From: Nostoc linckia NIES-25 | GTDB lineage: Bacteria; Cyanobacteriota; Cyanobacteriia; Cyanobacteriales; Nostocaceae | Reading direction: 5' to 3' | Assembly: GCF_002368035.1 (NCBI RefSeq) | Contig: NZ_AP018223.1 | Location: 443,016 to 507,015 of the forward strand | DNA: 64,000 nucleotides | Shown: positions 14,939-22,255 of the stretch, piece by piece | Layout of the letters: each line of letters starts with the position of its first letter | Numbering within the stretch: position 1 is the first letter of the stretch | Notes under the pieces: generated by a model | Seen by the model: the letters and a program-made list of their open reading frames with translations, nothing else | Told to the model about the DNA's origin: nothing | Databases searched by the model: none | Translations under genes and position numbers: made by a program

Positions 14939-17677
14939 TTAAATATAATTTAGCTTACTCAAAAAATCATTTAACTCCTGTAACGTCTCCTCCCGTTCCC
15001 GTTCCACACTCCCAGCCGCCACCGCATATTTATCCCAAAAATTCTCAAACACAAAAATCACCGTTCTTCTAATTCCATTTAAAAATCTATCTAACTGTTC
15101 AGACACTAAATCATGATGCTTTTGCAAAATCAACTCCTTCGCTTCTTCCTCCGTAATGACACCGCCAAAACTTGCCATTAAATCCTGAATATTCACAATT
15201 CTCGCTTCTAGCTTTTTAATATCCCCCGTCAAAGCTGTAAATTTTTTCTTTTTATCCTTATCCTTTTTAACTTCCTCTTCCGTCCCCAACTCAGCCAACT
15301 CTTTCCTAGCTTGAATTAATAACTGTTCATGTTCATAAATCTGATCCTCAGCCCCAAACTTCTTTAATAAAATCTTTAACTCAAACTCCAATTGTTTCTG
15401 CTTAAGAGTTGCCTTAAAATTCTTTAATTCATCCTCTGCTTTTTTAAATTGTTTCAAAACTTGCTCATATCCCTTTACCTCCGCTTTTAACTCCTTGGCA
15501 TTTTCCCCAGTAAATAAAGGTAGAGCAATTTTCTCCTTACTTTTTTTAACCCTCGCCGTTAGTTCGTCCTTCATTAACTTAGCTGTAATCTTCTCATCTT
15601 CTTCAGCTTCATACTCTAATAATTCCTGTGCTGTTTCCAACAACGAATCAATCTCAGCATCCTTTTGAGCGATATCACTTTCTAACTGCTCAATTTCATC
15701 AGCTTCAGCTTGAAAAAATGCCTTAATAATATAAGAATCGGGAATTAAAGTAGGACTCCAACCATTTTGGATAATCGTTTTTAAATCATATCTAATATTA
15801 TCCCACCAATTAACAAATACACCCGCCACTTGAAACAAATCCAACACATTCACAGGCACTAATTTCTTTTTCAAAGAATCAATCAATTCTTGTCGGACAT
15901 GAGGTAATTGACTGCCATTTTTGACATCTCCACCATTGGGTGAACTTGGGGCTAAACTAGCAAAATCATCCTGAGCTTCTTGCCACCAATCAACCAGCAA
16001 ACTATCCATATTGCCAATAATTTGACATAAATCTTGATTGCTTTCAATCAGAGTTTTTAAATCATCTTTCCTGTGAATATGAGCATGAAAATCATAATAA
16101 TCAGCATCTTTATCTTGAAACACTAAGTCAGATTTTAAACCCAACTTTGCCAGTATATGAGACTTAGCAGCCACTTCCCGTTTAGGAATACCCCCCAATA
16201 AATGCGCCCTGACATCTTCCGGTTCGGGTTCTGGAGTATTATCAACATAACGACGCACGTTAAGATTCCAATCATTACCCTTAATTTCTGCAATATCCAC
16301 CAAGCGAGAATATTTGTCTATTTCTTCCTTACGGGTAAAGATATAATCAATTTTTTCAATATCTTCAGACCTTAAAAAATTACGATTTTTCCCTTCTCCA
16401 TATTCGGCATCAGCATTAATAAAAAATACCTTATTTTGTAGTGCATCAGGTTTATTTTTATTCAATACCAAAATCACCGCCGGGATACCAGTCCCATAAA
16501 ACAATTTTTGAGGTAAGCTAATAATACCTTCAATCACTCCACCATTCTCTTGTAACATTTTCTCGCGGATTTTCTTCTCATCACTGCCGCGAAATAATAC
16601 CCCATGAGGCATAACTACCGCCGCGCGTCCCTCCTGTTTTAAACTAGCCAGAATATGCTGCACAAACATTAAATCAGCTTTTTTCGTTTCCGGCGCAAAT
16701 CCATAATTAAAACGGTTTTGATGCTGGAGTGCCGCGCTATTATAATTTTGAGCAAAAGGCGGATTAGCAATGACAATATCAAACTGTTCTATCCTGCCAT
16801 TTTTGACATTAGCAGGAGAAACTAAAGTATCGCCAAATTCAATATGACCTTTAAAAATATTGTGCAGAATCAAATTCATTTTGCAAATAGAAACCACCGT
16901 ACCATCATTATCTTGTCCATGTAATTCTATATCTTGCTCATTTCCGCCTTGTTCATTGACATACTGCACCGATTGAATTAACATCCCTCCAGAACCAGCA
17001 GTGGGGTCATAAATACTCATTTTTTCCTGGGGTTTTAATAATTGCACTATCAACCGCACCACAGAAGCAGGAGTATAAAATTGTCCGCCTTTTTTACCCG
17101 AACTATCAGCAAAGAATTTAATCAAATACTCATAAGCTGCACCTAATAAATCAGGAAATTCAAAGTTATCATTAATTAAAACAAACTTAGGATTATTAAA
17201 ATGGTCAATCAATAAGCGTAAATCTGGGTCTTTTACGACTCGTTGATTATTGATTTCCCGATTAAAATTAATATGTTTAAGTACTCCCGAAAGTACAGAA
17301 TTTTCATCTTCTAAAGCATTTAAGGATTTGTTGAGCATTTCGCCAATGTTGCTCTGTAGATTCTTAATGGCGGGTTGTTTTGCGCCATTCTCATCGATAA
17401 AACCCTCATGCCATCGGGCGCGATTGGGAACAAAAAAAGTCTCACCGTAGCTAATTTTTTCTGTTAATAACTCATTAATAGTATCTTCGGGCAAATGCCG
17501 ATAATCTTTCCGAATTTTAGCCCGTTTTTCATCAAAAACATCAGACATCCGCTTCAAGAACAGCATCCCAAAAATATATTCTTTATATTCGGATGCGTCC
17601 ATTTTGCCCCGCAGAATATCCGCCGCTCCCATTAAAAAGTTTTCTAACTGGGAAAGTGTAATTTTATTTGTATTCAT
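14939..17677 (-). CDS. hsdM: type I restriction-modification methylase subunit (HsdM)
   Basis: A 912-residue N6-adenine methyltransferase, longer than the usual 500-550. Residues 5-150 are the HsdM N-terminal helical domain, SAM-binding motif I DPTAGSG is at 224-230, and catalytic motif IV NPPF is at 305-308. From about 640 to 850 a long charged coiled coil (EIEQLESDIAQKDAEIDSL and similar) is added, as in the extended HsdM class. It methylates host DNA for protection and forms the core with HsdS. It is the first gene of the operon. Confidence 0.95.
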   Translation of the reverse strand: MNTNKITLSQLENFLMGAADILRGKMDASEYKEYIFGMLFLKRMSDVFDEKRAKIRKDYRHLPEDTINELLTEKISYGETFFVPNRARWHEGFIDENGAKQPAIKNLQSNIGEMLNKSLNALEDENSVLSGVLKHINFNREINNQRVVKDPDLRLLIDHFNNPKFVLINDNFEFPDLLGAAYEYLIKFFADSSGKKGGQFYTPASVVRLIVQLLKPQEKMSIYDPTAGSGGMLIQSVQYVNEQGGNEQDIELHGQDNDGTVVSICKMNLILHNIFKGHIEFGDTLVSPANVKNGRIEQFDIVIANPPFAQNYNSAALQHQNRFNYGFAPETKKADLMFVQHILASLKQEGRAAVVMPHGVLFRGSDEKKIREKMLQENGGVIEGIISLPQKLFYGTGIPAVILVLNKNKPDALQNKVFFINADAEYGEGKNRNFLRSEDIEKIDYIFTRKEEIDKYSRLVDIAEIKGNDWNLNVRRYVDNTPEPEPEDVRAHLLGGIPKREVAAKSHILAKLGLKSDLVFQDKDADYYDFHAHIHRKDDLKTLIESNQDLCQIIGNMDSLLVDWWQEAQDDFASLAPSSPNGGDVKNGSQLPHVRQELIDSLKKKLVPVNVLDLFQVAGVFVNWWDNIRYDLKTIIQNGWSPTLIPDSYIIKAFFQAEADEIEQLESDIAQKDAEIDSLLETAQELLEYEAEEDEKITAKLMKDELTARVKKSKEKIALPLFTGENAKELKAEVKGYEQVLKQFKKAEDELKNFKATLKQKQLEFELKILLKKFGAEDQIYEHEQLLIQARKELAELGTEEEVKKDKDKKKKFTALTGDIKKLEARIVNIQDLMASFGGVITEEEAKELILQKHHDLVSEQLDRFLNGIRRTVIFVFENFWDKYAVAAGSVEREREETLQELNDFLSKLNYI

Positions 17678-17965
17678 TTACATTAATTTTTAAATCTTTA
17701 CAAGATTGAAATAATTTCTAGGTTAGATTATAGGTAAATTTTAATTTACTCTTTTTTAGTACTTCACATCTCACTAAACGGCTAAAAAAACCTTTCACAC
17801 CAACCGTCAACCCATAATGCTGGAAGTTTAAACCTTACCTCACAATTAGAACATTTTCACAGCAAAATTAATTTATAGTGCTGATACCCCTAAGTCACCT
17901 TAAACTGGCACTTAAATCTTGTGCCAAGGCAACTCCACAAACAACCAACACATAACCGAATCGGC

Positions 17966-18088
17966 TCAAGCTTCATCCTCTCCCCAGCAGGTGCTCGTCT
18001 GCGCTAACTTATCGGCATCAACCTCCACAACTTTAGCCAATACCTCCAACTTCTGGCGAAAAGGAGGACGATTAAAACAAAACTTCTT
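17966..18088 (-). pseudogene. unrecognised gene tail
   Basis: A frame of about 40 codons without ATG ends in TGA and reads RPPFRQKLEVLAKVVEVDAD followed by KLAQTSTCWGEDEA. It has a protein-like amphipathic pattern, but the upstream part is replaced by the repeat at 18094. I do not recognise the family. The rest of 17678-18205 shows nothing I can support. Confidence 0.3.
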
Positions 18089-18093
18089 CCATC

Positions 18094-18164
18094 GTGCGTA
18101 GGCGAAGCCCGCCGTACTCCTTTAGAGAAGCAAGCTACGCGGTAGCGTCTGTAGAAAGAGAAGC
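18094..18164. repeat. GAGAAGCAAGCTACGCGG-type repeat cluster
   Basis: Shares GAGAAGCAAGCTACGCGG and TAGCGTCTGTAGAAAGAGAAG with 6926-7018, and contains GTAGGCGAAGCCC. It is a dispersed, probably non-coding, cyanobacterial repeat. Confidence 0.7.
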
Positions 18165-18205
18165 ATCAATTCATCGCGCATTTATGCAACGCCACAAAAT
18201 CCTCA

Positions 18206-19720
18206 CTATCTAGCCTTATCGCCATAGTCTGTTAACGCAAAATCTTGGCTAATAAACCCAGCAGCACTACGTGAAGCTTCCAAAATTGTGATTAATCCAC
18301 TTCCTGGGTGAACTGCACCACCAATCCAGTACAACCCACTAATATTTTCAGAACGAATTGGCGGGCGAAATGGGCCAAGTTGGCTCCAATTGTGGCTGAG
18401 ATTGAACACAGCACCTAAATGAACTCGATAATCATCATGCCAGGTTTGTGCAGTGTAACATCTTTGGGTAACAATATGTTTTTCAATATTGTCATATCCA
18501 AGCTGGCATAGCCGTTTAATAATAAATTCTTGGTAAGTTTTTTGTTTAACATCCCAGTCAACAGCATAAGAAGTATTTGGAATTGGTACTAACACAAACA
18601 ATGTGCTGTGTCCGGCTGGTGCATTACTGGGGTCTATAATTGTGGGATTGCAGACATAGAACGGCGGATCGGTTTCATCTAATGCGGAATCATCTATCCA
18701 AGGGCGATCGCGTCGGCGAATATGTTCTGATAAATAGATTTGATGATGTGGTAAATTTTCGTAGCGGCGATTTATACCCAAATAAAGCATGAATGTAGAG
18801 CATGAAAATTGCATTTGCTCAAGCTTGCGATCGCTGTAGCGGCCTCGTGCTGAAGTTGGTAGCAAATTACGCACAGCATAGCCAAAGTCAGCATTGATAA
18901 CTACTGCATCAAAATTCAGGCGATCGCCAGATGCAAATTCAATACCACGAACCTGCCCCTGCTCAATCCAGACTTGATGCACTGGACAATTAAGGTGAAT
19001 TTGCACCCCCAAGTCTTGAGCAGCCTTAGCCAATCCCTGTGCTAATGCCCGGAATCCTCCCACTGGATGCCATACTCCTTGGGCAAATTCCAAAAATGGA
19101 ATCAGACTGAATACACTCGCTGCGACAGTAGGATGCATTCCCAAATATTTGGAGGGATAACTCAGAGCATAGACTAATCGCTCATCCTGGAAAAATCGCC
19201 AAAAGTGTTGATATAAACTCTCCCAAGGGCGAAATGAGAATAGAGAAACAATTTCATTCCAACGCAAGTAACCTAATAAACTCCGTACAGGGGTTCCTAG
19301 ATAAGGCTTGTAGCCCAATTGATATTTACGGATATGTTCTGCGTACCAGCGATCGAATGCTAATGGTAAATCCGAACGCAATTTTGCTAGTTGTGTTTTA
19401 AAAGCTTTTAAATCCGAGGTTAAATCTAGTTGTGTGCCATCCCAAAATCGAAGGTGAGTATAGGGTTCCAATCGTTTGAGTTGAACATAGTCAGCAAAAT
19501 TTAAGCCAGCCTCCTGAAAAAGCTCCTCATAGAGATGTGGTAGCTGGAGAATGGTCGGTCCTGTATCAAAGGCGTATGAATCAACTTCTAACCCACGCAT
19601 CCTTCCACCTACGCGTTCAGCTGCCTCAAAAATTTGCACTTTATATCCTAGTCCAGCAAGTCGGATGGCTGTGGCTAGACCCCCAGGGCCGGCTCCTACA
19701 ATAGCAATTTGTTTAGACAT
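18206..19720 (-). CDS. CrtI-family carotenoid desaturase-like FAD oxidoreductase
   Basis: A 504-residue flavoprotein of the phytoene-desaturase family. The dinucleotide-binding motif GAGPGG is at 9-14, followed by FEAAERVGGRMRG. The C-terminal family signature is near WIGGAVHPGSGLITILEAS. It probably dehydrogenates or isomerises a carotenoid. Standard cyanobacterial phytoene desaturation uses CrtP/CrtQ, so this CrtI-type enzyme may act on myxoxanthophyll-type or other carotenoids; the substrate is not determinable. I start at ATG 19720 because GAGGAG lies seven bases before it, inside the slightly longer frame. It stands alone upstream of a repeat. Confidence 0.82.
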   Translation of the reverse strand: MSKQIAIVGAGPGGLATAIRLAGLGYKVQIFEAAERVGGRMRGLEVDSYAFDTGPTILQLPHLYEELFQEAGLNFADYVQLKRLEPYTHLRFWDGTQLDLTSDLKAFKTQLAKLRSDLPLAFDRWYAEHIRKYQLGYKPYLGTPVRSLLGYLRWNEIVSLFSFRPWESLYQHFWRFFQDERLVYALSYPSKYLGMHPTVAASVFSLIPFLEFAQGVWHPVGGFRALAQGLAKAAQDLGVQIHLNCPVHQVWIEQGQVRGIEFASGDRLNFDAVVINADFGYAVRNLLPTSARGRYSDRKLEQMQFSCSTFMLYLGINRRYENLPHHQIYLSEHIRRRDRPWIDDSALDETDPPFYVCNPTIIDPSNAPAGHSTLFVLVPIPNTSYAVDWDVKQKTYQEFIIKRLCQLGYDNIEKHIVTQRCYTAQTWHDDYRVHLGAVFNLSHNWSQLGPFRPPIRSENISGLYWIGGAVHPGSGLITILEASRSAAGFISQDFALTDYGDKAR

Positions 19721-19806
19721 AGATAAACTCCTCATTCAATTGGGGACTGATGCTTTCATCAAAAAGCCGCTGAGGGTAACAGATTGAAACTTGTTCAGTT
19801 TCTGCT

Positions 19807-19928
19807 ACTAGTGGTCTGCCAGCCCAAAAATGCGCTTGTGAGGGCTGGGGAAAAGGGAAGGGATTTAAAACCTTTCCCCTTTCCCCTTTCCCCTTTACCC
19901 CGCCAAGTCACGAAAGCGAACTACTAGT
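19807..19928. repeat. ACTAGTGGTCTGCC repeat element
   Basis: Starts ACTAGTGGTCTGCCAGCCCA, contains a CTTTCCCC pyrimidine tract, and ends GCGAACTACTAGT, giving terminal inverted arms ACTAGTRGT. The same head and tail occur at 45215-45437 with a much longer pyrimidine core. It looks like a MITE with an expandable centre. Confidence 0.7.
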
Positions 19929-19998
19929 TGCACGCGATCGCTTAATTCTACCGACACTCCAAATACCCAAAATTTTCGTTCCCAATTGAATTTACTAC

Positions 19999-20034
19999 AA
20001 AAAGGGAAGGAGAAGCCGTCAACTGCTTCTCCTT
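19999..20034 (-). terminator. intrinsic terminator of the NDH-2 gene
   Basis: On the minus strand the perfect 10-bp stem AAGGAGAAGC/GCTTCTCCTT has an 8-base loop and is followed by CCC and TTTTT. It lies about 50 bases after the NDH-2 stop. Confidence 0.88.
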
Positions 20035-20086
20035 GTTTGGTGATTTTATTCTTTGCAAGTCCCTTGACTCTATTTCTCCTTTTAAC

Positions 20087-21421
20087 CTAGTTAGCAACTT
20101 GAGTTATATTGTTAACAGTTTTTGCTTCTGCATAAGGTTCTCGACCTGTAATCAATCTAGAGCGACGATTACGAGTGATATAATTCCACGCCCACTGTAA
20201 TACTACTAGTAATTTAGTGTCAAACTCGATTAAGAAGTAGATGTGAATTATTAGCCAAAATACCCAAGCCAGGAAACCTGTGAGTTTGAGGAAACCTAAA
20301 TCTACAATAGCTAAATTTTGCCCGATCATTGCCAAACTACCCACATGATTGTAATGAAATGGTGGCAAAGTTTGACCTTGAAGACGTTTTTGAATGAGTC
20401 CCGCTACATACTCTCCTTGTTGTTTGGCTACGGGTGCAACCCCAGGTAAGGGTTTACCATCTTGATAGGAGAAATTGCCTAAATCTCCTACCACAAAAAT
20501 GTTTTCATAACCCTTGATAGTCAAGTCTGGTTCTACAATTACACGTCCGGAGGAATCGCACTCTACACCTGTACGTTCTGTTAGGACTTTCCCCATTGCC
20601 GAACCTTGAACGCCTGCTGCCCACAATATAGTTTTTGAGGCAATTGCTGTTACTTCATTCCCTTGTTTGAAAGTAACTATATTATTTTCAATATTTGTCA
20701 CCCTGGTGTTAGTTTGGATAACCACACCCAACTTTTCCAAAGATACTGCTGCTACTTGGGATAAATCTGGTGAAATGTGTGGGAGGATGCGATCGCCCCC
20801 TTGTAATAGTAAAATTTTCGTTTCTGAGGTGTCGATGTTGCGGAAATCTTCTTTGAGAGTTTTGTATGCCAACTCGGCGATCGCACCTGCTAATTCTACT
20901 CCTGTAGGGCCGCCACCCACAATCACAAAAGTCAACAAAGCACGGCGTTTTTCGGGATCGCTTTCTTTTTCTGCTGCTTCAAATGCTGAAAATATCCGGC
21001 GGCGCATTTCTATGGCATCTTCAACAGTTTTCAAGCCAGGAGCTAATTCTTTCCAGTTATCTTTACCAAAATAGGAATGGTTAGCACCTGTGGCAACAAT
21101 TAATGTATCGTAAGGTACTACTTTATCGCCCATTATTACTTGTTGTGCTTTTGGATCGATATCATTTACCTCTCCCAGTAAGACTTGTGTATTCTTACTT
21201 TTGCTGAATACAGCTCGCAATGGTGAGGAAATATCAGCAGGTGATAAAGTACCTGTCGCAACTTGATATAAAAGCGGCTGAAATAAATGAAAGTTACGTT
21301 TATCAATGAGAGTAACATTCACATTCGCTTTAGCAAGATGTTTTGCTGTGTACAGCCCACCAAAGCCTCCACCAATGATTACAACCTGATGTCGTCGATT
21401 ATTGTCAAGTGCAAATACCAT
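20087..21421 (-). CDS. type II NADH dehydrogenase (NDH-2)
   Basis: A 444-residue FAD-dependent NAD(P)H:quinone oxidoreductase that passes electrons to plastoquinone without pumping protons. The FAD motif GGGFGG is at 17-22, the NAD(P) motif VGGGPTGVELAG is near 168-179, and the FAD-closing GDLGNF is near 310-320. Near residue 380 a hydrophobic segment (LAWVFWLIIHIYFLIE) would anchor it on the membrane face. The cyanobacterial Ndb proteins belong here; I cannot assign A, B or C. It is monocistronic with its own terminator. Confidence 0.93.
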   Translation of the reverse strand: MVFALDNNRRHQVVIIGGGFGGLYTAKHLAKANVNVTLIDKRNFHLFQPLLYQVATGTLSPADISSPLRAVFSKSKNTQVLLGEVNDIDPKAQQVIMGDKVVPYDTLIVATGANHSYFGKDNWKELAPGLKTVEDAIEMRRRIFSAFEAAEKESDPEKRRALLTFVIVGGGPTGVELAGAIAELAYKTLKEDFRNIDTSETKILLLQGGDRILPHISPDLSQVAAVSLEKLGVVIQTNTRVTNIENNIVTFKQGNEVTAIASKTILWAAGVQGSAMGKVLTERTGVECDSSGRVIVEPDLTIKGYENIFVVGDLGNFSYQDGKPLPGVAPVAKQQGEYVAGLIQKRLQGQTLPPFHYNHVGSLAMIGQNLAIVDLGFLKLTGFLAWVFWLIIHIYFLIEFDTKLLVVLQWAWNYITRNRRSRLITGREPYAEAKTVNNITQVAN

Positions 21422-21830
21422 ACAAAATATTTCCTTGTGTTAAGAAATTTGTAACTTTTCTTAACAAGTTGTAACAGTCTCATGATAGAGATTGCCGTTT
21501 ATTTGGAACAATTTAAAAAATTATGAAAGTAGTCAAAGCTGCTAATTAGTCATTAAGTAAGTAGACATAATTAAATGTAAAATACAAAAGTTTAAAACTG
21601 CGATCGCCACTGGCTTTTCCCTTCTGCTTGGTTGTTGAGCGTACCTCAGCTTTACTCGGCACAAGTAATCGAAACACTGCCTCCTGTCTTCTACTTATTA
21701 AAAGTAAAAACTTTATGACATAGTTATTGTTGATATTAGAATAACTTTACTAGAAAATTTATAAAACTAATCCCGTTATCCAGAAACATTTCTGTTTCTG
21801 AGCAAAGGGATAAAAGTTACAATGAATCTT

Positions 21831-21902
21831 TTAAAACAGAATCAGGATATATAGCAGCGAAAATAGAACGAGCCAAACGATGTCTACAAAGTGCCAGTAG
21901 AT
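21831..21902 (-). pseudogene. C-terminal fragment of cytochrome c oxidase subunit III
   Basis: The minus strand reads YWHFVDIVWLVLFSLLYILI, then LF and a TAA. This is the last transmembrane helix of heme-copper oxidase subunit III (CoxC/CtaE), whose family end is YWHFVDVVW. A TAA stands two codons before it, and the rest of the gene is missing. It lies upstream of NDH-2, so a respiratory gene once occupied this 830-bp gap. Confidence 0.72.
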
Positions 21903-22007
21903 TTATGGCATTTCAATGCCTGTGTGTTGAGTAGCAGACTTGATTTTTCGTTTTCATGCGTAAGTCATAAGGCAATACGGTTCAGTTAACGGTATTTCGC
22001 TCCGGAA

Positions 22008-22073
22008 GATCCCCCCAACCCCCTTAAAAAGGGGGCTTAGTTCCCTCCTTTTTAAGGAGGGTTAGGGAGGATC
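22008..22073. repeat. GATCCCCCCAACCCCC hairpin repeat
   Basis: Outer arms GATCCCCCCAACC and GGTTAGGGAGGATC enclose inner hairpins AACCCCCTTAAAAAGGGGG and CCTCCTTTTTAAGGAGG. It is flanked by AACTGAACTGTATT-type sequence seen also near 28305. A dispersed repeat. Confidence 0.7.
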
Positions 22074-22103
22074 GAGTCTTAACTGAACTGTATTGAGTCA
22101 TAA

Positions 22104-22236
22104 GGGACTGACAATTAAAAAAATAGCCAATTTTGTAGGGTGTGTTAGCGACAGCGTAACGCACCGCCAGGTATTTGGGTGCGTTACGGCTTTCGCCTAA
22201 CACACCCTACTGTATACTTTATTTTTTGGAACTCCC
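22104..22236. mobile_element. MITE-like element B (133 bp, TA-flanked)
   Basis: The left end GGGACTGACAATTAAAAAAA and right end TTTTTTGGAACTCCC are bounded by TA. The core is the palindrome GTAGGGTGTGTTAGC ... CTAACACACCCTAC. Its outer ends match elements A and C while the core differs. Bases 22116-22212 are identical, apart from one position, to 30104-30200. Confidence 0.78.
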
Positions 22237-22255
22237 TAATGTTATTGAATTATAA

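Noticed and set aside
20667..21074. 135-codon plus-strand frame within NDH-2
   Set aside because: Antisense to a gene with complete FAD and NAD motifs.
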